DNA of 64,000 nt from positions 124,001-188,000 of the forward strand of contig CANMWJ010000006.1 in the NCBI GenBank assembly GCA_947501565.1, in the 5' to 3' direction. The notes under the pieces are model-generated. The model was not told where the DNA came from, ran no database searches, and saw only the letters and a list, made by a program, of their open reading frames with translations. Position 1 is the first letter of the stretch. Every line of letters begins with the position of its first letter. Source of the DNA: an uncultured Marinobacterium sp. Its GTDB lineage: Bacteria > Pseudomonadota > Gammaproteobacteria > Pseudomonadales > Balneatricaceae. This document shows, in pieces, positions 47,714 to 58,317 of the stretch. The position numbers and the translations under genes were made by a program.

Positions 47714-48964
47714 TCAAAAATTACCCTGAAACCAGGACTTCATCCGACTTACCAAACCCACCTGCGGTACGTCGGGTGTGACACGCTCCTCAGCCGCCAC
47801 TGCAAAATCAACGTCCTGATTGTCTTTGGCGTACAACAATAATCCGATACTGGTGGCATAGATCGGGCTTGCCAGAATGTCGTCCATTCCACGCACCCCC
47901 TTCGGATTGGACAAGCGCACGGGCATGTGGAAGATCTCCTCAGCCAGTTCTACAGCGCCTTCCATCTTCGAAGTCCCCCCGGTGAGCACAATGCCCGCTG
48001 CCACCAGATCCTCAAATCCACTGCGTCGCAGTTCAGCCTGCACCAGCGTAAACAACTCGTCGTAGCGCGGTTCAACCACCTCTGCTAAAGCCTGACGAGA
48101 CAGGTCGCGTGCCGGACGATCCCCTACACTTGGGACCTTAATCAGTTCTTCAGCACCTGCCAGTTGTGCCAGCGCGCAGGCATATTTGATCTTAATCTCA
48201 TCGGCACTCTGGGTCGGCGTACGCAACGCCATCGCGATATCATTGGTCACCTGATCACCAGCGATCGGGATCACGGCAGTATGACGAATCGCACCCGCTG
48301 TAAAGACCGCAATATCGGTCGTACCACCACCAATATCGACCATGCACACACCCAGCTCTTTCTCGTCCTCAGTCAATACCGAGTAGCTGGATGCCAGCTG
48401 TTCCAGCACGATGTTGTCCACTTCCAGACCACAGCGACGGATACATTTTTCGATGTTATGCACTGCATTGATCGCACCGGTCACCAGATGTACCTTGGCT
48501 TCCAGTCGCACACCAGACATCCCCAGCGGCTCTTTGATACCTTCCTGGTTATCGATCACATATTCCTGAGGCAGGATGTGAATGATCTTCTGATCTGCCG
48601 GAATCGCCACCGCCTGCGCTGCATCGATCACACGTTCCAGGTCGTAGTCGGTCACCTCTCGGTCGCGCACCGCTACGATGCCGTGTGAGCCCATGCTGTT
48701 AATATGGCTACCCGCAATACCCACCGTCACCGAGTGAATCTTGCAGCCCGCCATCAACTCCGCTTCTTCCACAGCGCGCTGAATTGAGCTCACGGTGGAC
48801 TCGATGTTCACCACGACACCACGTTTCAATCCGCGCGACGGGTGACTGCCCACACCGATGATCTCAACCTCACCATCCAGGCCTACCTCTGCTACCAGAC
48901 AGACCACTTTGGAAGTGCCGATATCTAACGCGACAATCATGCTATTTTCTGTTGCCGAATCCAT
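47714..48964 (-). CDS. ftsA: Cell division protein FtsA
   Basis: An actin-like ATPase that tethers FtsZ to the membrane. The 416-residue chain has the nucleotide-binding segments ALDIGTSKVVCLV near 13 and VDIGGGTTDIAVF near 205, VLTGGTSKMEGA near 335, and a C-terminal amphipathic helix (SRMKSWFQGNF) that binds the membrane. The start MDSATENSMIV matches the short extension seen in related FtsA proteins. It begins 6 bases after ftsQ. Confidence 0.95.
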   Translation of the reverse strand: MDSATENSMIVALDIGTSKVVCLVAEVGLDGEVEIIGVGSHPSRGLKRGVVVNIESTVSSIQRAVEEAELMAGCKIHSVTVGIAGSHINSMGSHGIVAVRDREVTDYDLERVIDAAQAVAIPADQKIIHILPQEYVIDNQEGIKEPLGMSGVRLEAKVHLVTGAINAVHNIEKCIRRCGLEVDNIVLEQLASSYSVLTEDEKELGVCMVDIGGGTTDIAVFTAGAIRHTAVIPIAGDQVTNDIAMALRTPTQSADEIKIKYACALAQLAGAEELIKVPSVGDRPARDLSRQALAEVVEPRYDELFTLVQAELRRSGFEDLVAAGIVLTGGTSKMEGAVELAEEIFHMPVRLSNPKGVRGMDDILASPIYATSIGLLLYAKDNQDVDFAVAAEERVTPDVPQVGLVSRMKSWFQGNF

Positions 48965-48970
48965 CTCTAC

Positions 48971-49816
48971 TCAACCTGCATCACTTTCGTTCACCCCCGG
49001 TTTCCAGCGCACTGAAACCCCGTTGGCGTAACGGATATCAACCATCTCAATTTCGTCTGCGCGAGCCGCCAGCTCACGCGTGTATAAGGTCAGAAAACGC
49101 TCCAGCCGTTCATTGACCGCACTGCGCCCGATCACCACCCGGATATCGTTATCCAGATGCAATGTCCAGGCACCACGTGCTTCATAATTCAGCCCTACAA
49201 CCTTTAATCCGATCCGCCGGAACATCTGGTTGAGGTCATGAAACTGCGACATCACCTGCTCAGTGTTCTCTGAGGCTCCGCTCAGGCGGGGCAGCTGGAC
49301 GTACTCCGGTTTGAGCTCAGGCCAGAAGATCTTACCCTCGTGGTTCAGCAAACCCGCTTCCCCCCAACGAGCGACCGGAACTTCCTCCTCTACGTGAATT
49401 TCCAGTGTTGCTGGCCAATCACGGATAATCTGCGCTGAACGTACCCACGGATGGTCCAGCACCTGCGTTTTCACCATCTCAATGTCAGTTTGCAGCAAAC
49501 CCAATTCCAGATTTGCCGCCACCGAATCAGCCAGCCCCTGTTTATCCAGATGCCGCGCCTTACCGACAATCTTCACCTGCTCAACAGGCTGATCAAGCCA
49601 TGCCCAGAGGGGTTTGCTAGCACTCCACAATCCGCCCAGAAACAATACCAGCGCGGTGCATGTCCAGAGCGGTTTCCACCACCAATCCCGAACTGCGGGA
49701 TCTGGATCAGCCTCGTTCTCAAGTCTTTTCGGTATCGGCTGACGTGAGGCGCCGCGAGGGGAAGAGTCTGCTTCCGCCTCATCCAGCTCGTCATCACGAC
49801 GCCAGAACCAGTTCAT
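48971..49816 (-). CDS. ftsQ: Cell division protein FtsQ
   Basis: A bitopic inner-membrane protein that recruits FtsB and FtsL. The 281-residue chain has a cytoplasmic N-terminus rich in charge, one transmembrane helix near residues 47-68, then a POTRA domain (VEQVKIVGKARHLDKQGL near 75-92) and a beta domain. ATG 49816 is annotated; a GTG at 49825 that overlaps the ddlB stop is an alternative start three codons earlier. Confidence 0.93.
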   Translation of the reverse strand: MNWFWRRDDELDEAEADSSPRGASRQPIPKRLENEADPDPAVRDWWWKPLWTCTALVLFLGGLWSASKPLWAWLDQPVEQVKIVGKARHLDKQGLADSVAANLELGLLQTDIEMVKTQVLDHPWVRSAQIIRDWPATLEIHVEEEVPVARWGEAGLLNHEGKIFWPELKPEYVQLPRLSGASENTEQVMSQFHDLNQMFRRIGLKVVGLNYEARGAWTLHLDNDIRVVIGRSAVNERLERFLTLYTRELAARADEIEMVDIRYANGVSVRWKPGVNESDAG

Positions 49817-49821
49817 CCCGA

Positions 49822-50772
49822 TCACACCGTCTGCCGCAGTATCTCAACCACCAGCTGTTCAAAGCTGATGCCGTTTTTTGCCGCCGCCATAGGCACCAGA
49901 CTGTGGTCGGTCATACCCGGCGCGGTATTCACCTCCAGCAGCTGAAAACTGCCGTCTGCGTCCTGCATCACATCAATACGCGCCCAGCCCTGACAACCTA
50001 CTGTTTTGAACGCGTTGATCACCAACGATTGAAGTTCACTCTCCTGTTCATCACTCAGGCCGTGGCCGAACAAGTAACAGGTGTCGTCGGCTTCGTACTT
50101 AGCGTTAAAATCATAAAAATCGTGGGGAGTCTCCAGCTTAATCACCGGTAACGCCTCATCATTGAGAACGCCGACCGTAAACTCGTCTCCACTCATCCAT
50201 TTCTCTGCCAGCACCAGGCTGTCCAGTGCTGCTGCATTTTTATAAGCGTCCTGCAGTTCCGGCAGTGTATTTACCTTGGCGATGCCGATGCTGGAGCCTT
50301 CATGTGCGGGTTTAACAAAAATCGGCCAACCTAACCGCTCGCCCAACGCAGCAAGATCGGTATCGCCATTAACCACAACGTAATCAGGTGTCGGCAAACC
50401 GGCACCAGCCCACAACTGCTTACAGCGCACCTTATCCATACCCAACGCAGACGCCGCTACTCCACTACCGGTGTAGGGTTTACCAAGCATCTCCAGTACA
50501 CCCTGCAACGTGCCATCTTCACCACCAGGGCCGTGCAGAATCAGAAAGGCACGATCGAAATCCGCCTCAGACAACTGGGCCACGGGGTTAAGCTCACCCT
50601 GCTCACCGCCGAGATCGATACCGAAGGCGTCCACACCCGCTCTTTGCAAGCCTGCCAGTACCTCAGCGCCACTTTTTAAAGAGATCACGCGTTCAGATGA
50701 CAATCCGCCATAGATCACCGCTACCCGTCCTAACTGGCGCGCTTCCTCAGCTGTCACTCTGAATGCCGTCAT
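49822..50772 (-). CDS. ddlB: D-alanine--D-alanine ligase
   Basis: Makes the D-Ala-D-Ala dipeptide for the peptidoglycan precursor; an ATP-grasp enzyme. The 316-residue chain has AVIYGGLSSERVISLKSG near 18, the ATP-binding KPAHEGSSIGIAKV near 150 and the metal-binding LLEVNTAPGMTDHSLVP near 285. The ATG overlaps the murC stop (GTGATG); a GTG one codon earlier has a better-spaced ribosome site and could also be used. Confidence 0.95.
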   Translation of the reverse strand: MTAFRVTAEEARQLGRVAVIYGGLSSERVISLKSGAEVLAGLQRAGVDAFGIDLGGEQGELNPVAQLSEADFDRAFLILHGPGGEDGTLQGVLEMLGKPYTGSGVAASALGMDKVRCKQLWAGAGLPTPDYVVVNGDTDLAALGERLGWPIFVKPAHEGSSIGIAKVNTLPELQDAYKNAAALDSLVLAEKWMSGDEFTVGVLNDEALPVIKLETPHDFYDFNAKYEADDTCYLFGHGLSDEQESELQSLVINAFKTVGCQGWARIDVMQDADGSFQLLEVNTAPGMTDHSLVPMAAAKNGISFEQLVVEILRQTV

Positions 50773-52217
50773 CACTCTTCTGCTCCTTTCATCAAAGAAA
50801 CACCTTTCAACTTATGTGCCATCGCAGTGATGTCACCCGCGCCCTGTGTGAGCAGCAGATCTCCCGGCTCCAACACGTCGCGCAGTACATCAGCCACAGC
50901 GTCCGCACTCTCTACAAATACCGGATCGATACGTCCACGCTGACGGATGCTGCGACACAGTGAACGGCTATCAGCACCAGCAATCGGTTCTTCACCTGCA
51001 GCGTACACTTCAAGCAGAAGCAACAGATCCGATTCGGATAATACCTTCACGAAGTCCTCATAGAGGTCGCGCGTACGGGTGTAACGGTGCGGCTGGTAGA
51101 TCATTACCAGGCGGCGGTCTGGCCAACCTTCGCGTACGGCTTGCACTACCGCTTCCACTTCAGTTGGGTGGTGACCATAGTCGTCCACCAACATTACGCT
51201 GCCACCGTCTACCGGCACGTCATCAAGAACCTGGAAACGACGACCAACACCTTCAAAATTCTGCAACGCACGACAGATCGACTCGTCATCGATCCCCTCT
51301 TCCGTCGCAACCACGATGGTTGCCAACGCGTTGAGGACGTTGTGCTTACCCGGCATGCGCAGAGTTACGTCCAGATCCTGGGCATCGCCTGGGCGTTTGA
51401 CCGTGAAGTGCGTCAACATCCCTTCCTGTCGCAGATTCTCCGCACGATAGTCTGCCTCTTCAGAGAAACCGTAGGTGACAATGGAACGGCTGATCTCAGG
51501 CATCACCTCACGTACCACAGGATCATCCACACACATCACTGCCAAACCGTAGAACGGCAGGTTGTGGAGAAAATCGACGAAGGTTTTCTTCAGCTTGCTG
51601 AAGTCACCGCCGTAGGTTTCCATGTGATCCGCATCGATGTTGGTCACAATCGCGACCATCGGCTGCAGATGCAAGAAGGATGCATCACTCTCGTCAGCCT
51701 CGGCCACCAGATAACGACTGCCTCCCAGTTTCGCGTTGGTACCGGCGCTGTTGAGACGGCCACCGATAACAAAGGTCGGATCCAGTCCGCCTTCCGCCAG
51801 CACCGATGCCACCAGGCTGGTTGTTGTCGTTTTCCCGTGAGTACCCGCCACTGCAATGCCATGACGGTAACGCATCAGCTCGGCCAGCATCTCTGCACGG
51901 CGCACCACAGGAATACGATGCTCGCGAGCGGCTTTTACTTCCGGGTTTTCTTCGTTCACAGCCGTGGAGACAACTACCACATCAGCTTTAGCGACATTGT
52001 CTTCTGCGTGACCAATAAAGATCTCGGCGCCAGCAGCCTCGAGCCGGTTGGTCGTGGCTGATGCCTTGATATCGGAACCCGAGACACGGTAACCCTGGTT
52101 AAGCAATACCTCTGCGATGCCACACATACCAACCCCGCCGATGCCCACAAAGTGGATACCACGGATTCGGCGCATCTCTGGCACTTCAAACAGGCCGTTG
52201 TTACCGTTCATACTCAT
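50772..52217 (-). CDS. murC: UDP-N-acetylmuramate--L-alanine ligase
   Basis: Adds L-Ala to UDP-MurNAc. The 481-residue Mur ligase has the N-terminal [14 protein letters not shown] near 24, the P-loop [11 protein letters not shown] near 125 and the central [14 protein letters not shown] near 180. ATG 52217 overlaps the murG stop as ATGA and has GGAGG 10 bases upstream; the seven-codon upstream extension lies in murG. Confidence 0.96.
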   Translation of the reverse strand: MSMNGNNGLFEVPEMRRIRGIHFVGIGGVGMCGIAEVLLNQGYRVSGSDIKASATTNRLEAAGAEIFIGHAEDNVAKADVVVVSTAVNEENPEVKAAREHRIPVVRRAEMLAELMRYRHGIAVAGTHGKTTTTSLVASVLAEGGLDPTFVIGGRLNSAGTNAKLGGSRYLVAEADESDASFLHLQPMVAIVTNIDADHMETYGGDFSKLKKTFVDFLHNLPFYGLAVMCVDDPVVREVMPEISRSIVTYGFSEEADYRAENLRQEGMLTHFTVKRPGDAQDLDVTLRMPGKHNVLNALATIVVATEEGIDDESICRALQNFEGVGRRFQVLDDVPVDGGSVMLVDDYGHHPTEVEAVVQAVREGWPDRRLVMIYQPHRYTRTRDLYEDFVKVLSESDLLLLLEVYAAGEEPIAGADSRSLCRSIRQRGRIDPVFVESADAVADVLRDVLEPGDLLLTQGAGDITAMAHKLKGVSLMKGAEE

Positions 52218-53299
52218 CGTTTCATCGCCTCCAGGCATACTTCGGCCACCCGACGTCCCGCTTCAGGACGCCCCAGTGCACGTGCCTTATTCGCCATTTC
52301 GAGCAGTGTATTCCGCTGCCCGAATTGCTCTGTTATTAGTTTTTTCAGGTACTCAACCGTCAACTCCGGTTGCGGCACCAGTTTTGCCGCATCCAACTGC
52401 GCCAGATATCCGGCATTTGCTGTCTGATGATCATCCACTGCAAAGGGGAACGGCACCAGAATCGCAGGCACCCCTGCAATGGCCAGCTCACTTACAGTCA
52501 ACGCACCTGCCCGGCACAGGACCAGGTCCGCCCAGGCATATGCTTCATCCATTTGGTCAATAAAAGGCACGACACGCGCATCAACTCCCAACGCCTGATA
52601 ACGTGCCAGGGTTTCGTCATGGGTGCGCTTACCCGTCTGATGCCAGACCTCTGGTCGCTCCTCTTGCGGCAGATCAGCCAACATCTGTGGCAACACCTCA
52701 TTGATCGCCTTGGCTCCCAAACTGCCGCCAACAACCAGCAGGCGAATCTTGCCACTTCGATCTTCATAACGCTGATTGGGTGCGTCCATCTCCAGAATCG
52801 GACCACGAACCGGGTTACCTACGGTTTCCGTGTCCATGCCCGGAGGGAAGGCATCCTCAAAAGCTTCCAACACACGCCAGGCCAGACGCGACAGGATCTT
52901 ATTTGTCATTCCCGCAATCGCGTTCTGCTCGTGTATCACCAGAGGTTTACCCAATAACCTCGCCGCCAGCCCGCCCGGGCCTGATGCAAAACCACCCATG
53001 CCCAACACAGCATCAGGTTTCACCCGGCGTATAACAGCCATCGCCTGCCACAACGCCAGCAACAATTTGAACGGCGCAAGCAGTAAACTCAGTTTGCCTT
53101 TGCCCCGCAGTCCTGCCACATCGATGCAGTGCAACTTGATATCGGCTTCCGATACAACTCGGGCCTCGATCCCCTTCTGGGTTCCCAGCCACTCCACATG
53201 CACGCCTTCTCGCTGCAACTCACGGGCGGTCGCCAGCGCTGGGAAAACGTGCCCGCCGGTACCACCCGCCATGATCAGCACTACTCTCTGATCAGCCAT
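52214..53299 (-). CDS. murG: Lipid II synthase MurG
   Basis: Transfers GlcNAc to lipid I at the inner face of the membrane. The 361-residue GT-B enzyme has the N-terminal [12 protein letters not shown] near 12, the acceptor-side [11 protein letters not shown] near 100 and the donor-binding [22 protein letters not shown] near 265. It overlaps ftsW by 8 bases and murC by 4, implying coupling. Confidence 0.96.
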   Translation of the reverse strand: MADQRVVLIMAGGTGGHVFPALATARELQREGVHVEWLGTQKGIEARVVSEADIKLHCIDVAGLRGKGKLSLLLAPFKLLLALWQAMAVIRRVKPDAVLGMGGFASGPGGLAARLLGKPLVIHEQNAIAGMTNKILSRLAWRVLEAFEDAFPPGMDTETVGNPVRGPILEMDAPNQRYEDRSGKIRLLVVGGSLGAKAINEVLPQMLADLPQEERPEVWHQTGKRTHDETLARYQALGVDARVVPFIDQMDEAYAWADLVLCRAGALTVSELAIAGVPAILVPFPFAVDDHQTANAGYLAQLDAAKLVPQPELTVEYLKKLITEQFGQRNTLLEMANKARALGRPEAGRRVAEVCLEAMKR

Positions 53300-54503
53300 G
53301 CTCCGGCTCCTTATTCATTTGGTTCTCTTTAGTTCTTCGTTTTGGCGTATTGCCACTTAGCTGCAGCTTTTTCAGTTCCAGATCAATCCGCAAGATCAAC
53401 GCCAACATTACGCAGCTGATCAGCAGACTACTGCCCCCGTAGCTTACAAAAGGCAACGTTAGCCCCTTCGTTGGCAACGCGCCCACATTCACCCCGATGT
53501 TGATCAATGCCTGTCCTGCAAAGATCACCGTAAAACCGTAGGTGATGTAGGCCATAAAAAACTCTTTAAGTTTCTCCGCCTTACGTCCAATACGGAACAA
53601 GCGCCAGATCAGCACCGCATAAACGACAATCAGTGCCAGTACCCCGATAAAGCCCAACTCCTCGGCTAACACCGAAAACACAAAGTCGGTGTGTGCTTCA
53701 GGCAGATAAAACAGCTTCTGAACACTGTTACCCAACCCGGTACCAAACCAGTCACCACGGCCAAAGGCGATCTGCGCCTGCGTCAACTGGTATCCGGCGC
53801 CATAAGGATCCACCCATGGATCAAGGTAGGTTTGCAGTCGCTGCACACGATAAGGTTGCAAGCCAACCAGTGCCACCAGCAATCCAAGCGCGCCGGAGAC
53901 GATCATGATGAACTGGAAAAAACGCATGCCTCCCAGAAAGATCATCGCCATCACCGTGCCCATCAGGACCACCGCCGCACCAAAGTCGGGTTCAAAAATG
54001 AGCAGACAAACATAGATGCCCAATGGCAATGCAGGTTTCGCGATCCCCGCCCAGCTATTCCGGACCTCCTCCAGGCGCCGTACCAGATACCCGCCCATGT
54101 AGATCACCATGCAAAACTTAGCGACCTCGGAAGCCTGCAGGTTGATTGGTCCCAGCGGGATCCAGCGGCTACTGCCGTTCACTTCTCTGCCGATCCCGGG
54201 CACCAGCACTGCGATCAACAGCACACCTGCGCCCATCATCCACCAGTGCCCGGTTTTCTCCCAGAAACTGATTGGGATTCGCCAGGCAATCACCCCAACA
54301 ATCAGCGCCAGGGTCATAAAGATCAACTGACGCACCAGATAAAAATAGGGCGTACCGTTGTTCTTTAGCGCCACATCCATTGATGCGGAGCTGATCATGA
54401 TAAAACCCATCAGTACCAGCGTGCAGGCACAGAGCACCACCCAAGGATCAAAAGGCAAAACCCCGGTGTTTGTTTGCTCCCGATGCCAGATCGCTGTCAG
54501 CAT
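53292..54503 (-). CDS. ftsW: Peptidoglycan glycosyltransferase FtsW
   Basis: A SEDS-family septal glycan polymerase working with FtsI. The 403-residue membrane protein has about 10 helices and the SEDS signatures GREVNGSSRWIPLGP near 120 and TKGLTLPFVSYGGSSL near 345. It starts one base after the murD stop and overlaps murG. Confidence 0.95.
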   Translation of the reverse strand: MLTAIWHREQTNTGVLPFDPWVVLCACTLVLMGFIMISSASMDVALKNNGTPYFYLVRQLIFMTLALIVGVIAWRIPISFWEKTGHWWMMGAGVLLIAVLVPGIGREVNGSSRWIPLGPINLQASEVAKFCMVIYMGGYLVRRLEEVRNSWAGIAKPALPLGIYVCLLIFEPDFGAAVVLMGTVMAMIFLGGMRFFQFIMIVSGALGLLVALVGLQPYRVQRLQTYLDPWVDPYGAGYQLTQAQIAFGRGDWFGTGLGNSVQKLFYLPEAHTDFVFSVLAEELGFIGVLALIVVYAVLIWRLFRIGRKAEKLKEFFMAYITYGFTVIFAGQALINIGVNVGALPTKGLTLPFVSYGGSSLLISCVMLALILRIDLELKKLQLSGNTPKRRTKENQMNKEPEHG

Positions 54504-55853
54504 TCAGAGTTGCTCCACGGCCTGAATAAACGCATCACCACGCGTATTAAAGTTCTTAAACATATCGAAGCTTGCACATGCCGGAGATAGCAATACGATA
54601 TCGCCCGGTTGCGCCAGCTCAGCCGCGCGTTTCACTGCTGCATCCATATCGCTCGCAGTTTCATTGGCAACCTCTCCGATCGCCTCTCGGATGCGCGGCG
54701 CATCTGTCCCAATCAGTACAGCAGCCCGACCAAACTGTTTAAGCGGTGCTGCCAGATCGACAAACTCTGCGCCTTTACCTACACCGCCGGCAATCAGTAC
54801 GATACGGTTCTCTTCAGCCAGCGTTGGTCCCAAACCGGTCAGCGCAGCTACGGTTGCGCCAACGTTGGTTCCTTTAGAGTCGTTGAAGTAACTCACATCC
54901 TGTTTATCAGCAACCCACTGACAGCGGTGTTTCAAACCGCCAAACACCGTCAACGCAGACAACATCGCGTCCATTGGCAACCCGGCCGCATGTCCGAGCG
55001 CCAGCGCGGAGAGTGCATTAGCCACATTGTGCTGGCCTCGAATTTTCAGCTTCGATACCGGCAGCAGGTTATCCTGTCCCAACGCCAGCCACTGCTCGCC
55101 ATCCAGCTCACGCAGACCGAACAGCTTCAGGTCCGGGCGGCCCAGATGAAAAGCCCAGCTTTCTACGCCCTGCGGCAGCAGAGGACTGGTGAGTGAATCA
55201 TCACGGTTTACAACTACCTTTCGGCAGCCCCGGAAGATACGGTGCTTGGCACGGTAGTAGCCTGTCATATCCTCATAGCGATCGAGGTGATCCGGGCTGA
55301 CATTCAGCACCGTAGCCACTTCGGCACGCAGGTCATGGGCAGTCTCCAGCTGAAAACTGGACAACTCCAGCACGTACAGTGCTTTTTCACCTTCTGCGAG
55401 CATGTCCAGCACCGGTTGCCCCAGGTTTCCACCCACACCAACATCAATCCCAGCCGCTTTGGCCATCTCCCCCACCAGCGTGGTTACGGTGCTCTTGGCA
55501 TTGGAACCGGTGATCGCAATAATCGGCGCAGAGACCTCCCGGCGAAACAGATCTATATCACCGGTCAGGCGTACCCCAGCGTCAGCGGCAGCCTTGATCT
55601 CAGGGGTACTGATCGCCACACCCGGGCTCACGATCAGCTCCGAAGCTGCAGAGAGATAATCTGCATCCAGTGCGCCGCAACGAACTTCGACGTCTGGGAA
55701 CTCCACCTGAAATGCTTCGAGCCCCGCCGGATTTTCGCGTGTATCTACAACGGCGAAAGGCACGCCTTGGCGTGCCAGGTGGCGGGCGCAGGAAACACCT
55801 GTTGCCCCCAATCCGATGATGATTCGCCGGTTATCACTGGCGATTAATGTCAT
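54504..55853 (-). CDS. murD: UDP-N-acetylmuramoylalanine--D-glutamate ligase
   Basis: Adds D-Glu to UDP-MurNAc-L-Ala. The 449-residue ligase has GLGATGVSCARHL near 14, the P-loop GSNAKSTVTTLVG near 115 (the Ala form common in gammaproteobacteria) and YFNDSKGTNVGATVAAL near 325. It follows mraY after 13 bases. Confidence 0.95.
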   Translation of the reverse strand: MTLIASDNRRIIIGLGATGVSCARHLARQGVPFAVVDTRENPAGLEAFQVEFPDVEVRCGALDADYLSAASELIVSPGVAISTPEIKAAADAGVRLTGDIDLFRREVSAPIIAITGSNAKSTVTTLVGEMAKAAGIDVGVGGNLGQPVLDMLAEGEKALYVLELSSFQLETAHDLRAEVATVLNVSPDHLDRYEDMTGYYRAKHRIFRGCRKVVVNRDDSLTSPLLPQGVESWAFHLGRPDLKLFGLRELDGEQWLALGQDNLLPVSKLKIRGQHNVANALSALALGHAAGLPMDAMLSALTVFGGLKHRCQWVADKQDVSYFNDSKGTNVGATVAALTGLGPTLAEENRIVLIAGGVGKGAEFVDLAAPLKQFGRAAVLIGTDAPRIREAIGEVANETASDMDAAVKRAAELAQPGDIVLLSPACASFDMFKNFNTRGDAFIQAVEQL

Positions 55854-55866
55854 GTGCGCTCTCCGC

Positions 55867-56949
55867 TTAACGAATCTTCAGACTTGCCAGTCCCACCAGC
55901 ACCAGTACAACGGTAATAATCCAGAAACGAACGATTACCCTGGGTTCCGGCCACCCCTTCAGTTCGAAGTGGTGATGGATCGGCGCCATCCGGAAGATTC
56001 GCCGCCCCGTTAACTTAAACGACGCCACCTGCAGGATCACAGAGATGGTCTCCATCACGAAAACGCCCCCCATGATCACCAATACCAGCTCCTGACGGAC
56101 GATTACGGCAATAACACCCAAGGTTGCCCCCAGTGACAGGGCGCCCACATCCCCCATGAATACCTGGGCCGGATAGGTGTTAAACCAGAGAAAGCCAAGC
56201 CCAGCCCCAACAATCGCACCACAAATGATGATCAATTCACCGGCACCGGAGATATAAGGGATTAACAGGTAATCCGAGAAACGGATGTTACCCGAAAGGT
56301 ACGCGAACACACCCAACGCACCTGCCACCATCACCGTCGGCATGATCGCCAGTCCATCCAGACCATCGGTCAGGTTTACCGCATTGGAGCTACCAACAAT
56401 GACAAAATAGGTGAAGACAATGAAGAAGATCCCCATATCCACCATCACGTCTTTAAAGAACGGTACGATCAGTTCGGTTTCTGCCGGTGTTTGCGCGGTA
56501 ACGTACAGTAGGATCGCAGCGCCGAGACCACCCACTGACTGCCAGAAGTATTTCCAGCGTGCAGGTAATCCACGGGAGTTCTTTTCGATCACCTTGCGGT
56601 AGTCATCTACCCAGCCCACAGCACCAAAGATCAGCGCAACACCTAAGGTAATCCAGACAAAGCGGTTGCTCAGGTCACCCCACAGCAGCGTACTGACAGC
56701 GATCGCCAGAATAATCAGCGCACCGCCCATCGTAGGTGTACCTGCTTTGCTCAGATGAGACTGAGGGCCGTCATCACGTACCGCCTGCCCGATCTGGCGT
56801 GAACGTAATTTCGCGATCAGCAAGGGCCCCATCAACAACGAGATCGCCAATGCGGTCAATACACCGAGAATGCCCCTCAGGGTCAAATACTGGAATACTG
56901 CAAAACCGCTGTAGTAATCAGACAGGTATTCCGAGAGTAACAAAAGCAT
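55867..56949 (-). CDS. mraY: Phospho-N-acetylmuramoyl-pentapeptide transferase
   Basis: Makes lipid I from UDP-MurNAc-pentapeptide and undecaprenyl phosphate. The 360-residue membrane protein has 10 helices and the metal-binding Asp pair in GWVDDYRKV near 115, with [13 protein letters not shown] near 190 and the His-rich loop [14 protein letters not shown] near 320. It begins directly after the murF stop. Confidence 0.96.
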   Translation of the reverse strand: MLLLLSEYLSDYYSGFAVFQYLTLRGILGVLTALAISLLMGPLLIAKLRSRQIGQAVRDDGPQSHLSKAGTPTMGGALIILAIAVSTLLWGDLSNRFVWITLGVALIFGAVGWVDDYRKVIEKNSRGLPARWKYFWQSVGGLGAAILLYVTAQTPAETELIVPFFKDVMVDMGIFFIVFTYFVIVGSSNAVNLTDGLDGLAIMPTVMVAGALGVFAYLSGNIRFSDYLLIPYISGAGELIIICGAIVGAGLGFLWFNTYPAQVFMGDVGALSLGATLGVIAVIVRQELVLVIMGGVFVMETISVILQVASFKLTGRRIFRMAPIHHHFELKGWPEPRVIVRFWIITVVLVLVGLASLKIR

Positions 56950-58317
56950 TTAATGGTTCCCTTTAACCAGTTCTGCGACAACCTGCTCCATCCCTGCACT
57001 GCGAGACCCCTTGACCAGTACGGTCATACCCGGTTCTGCGAGCGCACGAACTGCTTCCACCAAAGATTCCTTGGTTTCAAAATGCCCTCCCTGAGTGCCG
57101 GCATCGGCATTGAATGCCTCTACCGCATGTAACGACAGCGCACCGACCGCCATAAGGCGATCGGTCCCCTTCTGCGCTGCGTAACTGCCAACGTCTGCGT
57201 GTTGTTCGGCGGCTGTATCGCCCAGCTCCGCCATATCCCCCAACACCAACAGACGTTTTCCAGTTCGGGCTGCCAACAGATCAATTGCGGCTTTTACCGA
57301 ACCGGGGTTTGCGTTGTAACTATCATCAATAACGGTAATACCTTCAGGCCCTGCGTAGGGACACATCCGCCCGTTTACCGGTATAAACTGCTCTAATCCA
57401 TCCACCGCCAGCTGAAGCGGGTAACCTGCCGCGACAATCGCCGCCGTCGCAGCGGTAGCATTAGCAACATTATGTTTACCCATCACCTTCAGGCTCACAG
57501 GTAATGTCTGCTCGCGGTACTTCAGTTCAAAGGTAAAGCGTCCCGCATCATCTGACTGCAGATTGATCGCCTGCACATCCGCCTGCGTCTTAATCCCGAA
57601 GGTCAGGTAGTTGCGGTTAGCATTCTGATCCAGCCAATACTGGGCGTGAGGATCATCAGCATTGATCACCGCGTAGCCACCTTCAGGTAATCCGTCGAAA
57701 ATCTCACCTTTAGCACGCACGACACCTTCCAGTGATCCAAACCCTTCCAGGTGCGCTCCCATGGCGTTATTCAGCACGGCCACATCCGGCAGTGTCAGCG
57801 CCGTGGTATAAGCGATCTCTTTTTCCGCACTGGCACCCAGTTCGATCACTGCATGTTTTTCCTGGCCATCGATAGACAGCAAGGTAAGCGGCGCCCCGAT
57901 GTCGTTATTCAGGTTGCCCTTGGTCGCCAGCACTTCACCTTTCTGTGCCAGGATGGTTGCCAACATCTCCTTCACAGTTGTTTTACCGGCACTGCCAGTC
58001 ACCGCGAAGACAGGCGCGTCAAAGCGCTGGCGGTTCAGGCGAGCGATCTGCCCAAGGGCGATACGCGTATCCGTAACCACCCACTGCGGGATATCCAGCT
58101 CTTGCGGTTCGCTTACCACAGCCGCGACAGCACCTTTCTCCATCGCTCCCTCAATAAAACGATGGCCATCGAAATTGGGGCCCTTAAGCGCCAGAAACAG
58201 ATTGCCGGACTGCAGGGAGCGTGTGTCGGTGCTGACGCCGTCAAACGTGATATCACTACCGATCAGCTCACCACCGAGAACATCTTTTAACTGAGCAACT
58301 GTCCATGTTCCGATCAT
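56950..58317 (-). CDS. murF: UDP-MurNAc-tripeptide--D-Ala-D-Ala ligase
   Basis: Adds the D-Ala-D-Ala dipeptide. The 455-residue ligase has the GVSTDTRSLQSGNLFLALKG segment near 25, the P-loop VTGSAGKTTVKEML near 104 and IDDSYNANPGSVKAAI near 320. The start ATG 58317 overlaps the murE stop as ATGA; the three-codon extension upstream is less likely. Confidence 0.95.
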   Translation of the reverse strand: MIGTWTVAQLKDVLGGELIGSDITFDGVSTDTRSLQSGNLFLALKGPNFDGHRFIEGAMEKGAVAAVVSEPQELDIPQWVVTDTRIALGQIARLNRQRFDAPVFAVTGSAGKTTVKEMLATILAQKGEVLATKGNLNNDIGAPLTLLSIDGQEKHAVIELGASAEKEIAYTTALTLPDVAVLNNAMGAHLEGFGSLEGVVRAKGEIFDGLPEGGYAVINADDPHAQYWLDQNANRNYLTFGIKTQADVQAINLQSDDAGRFTFELKYREQTLPVSLKVMGKHNVANATAATAAIVAAGYPLQLAVDGLEQFIPVNGRMCPYAGPEGITVIDDSYNANPGSVKAAIDLLAARTGKRLLVLGDMAELGDTAAEQHADVGSYAAQKGTDRLMAVGALSLHAVEAFNADAGTQGGHFETKESLVEAVRALAEPGMTVLVKGSRSAGMEQVVAELVKGNH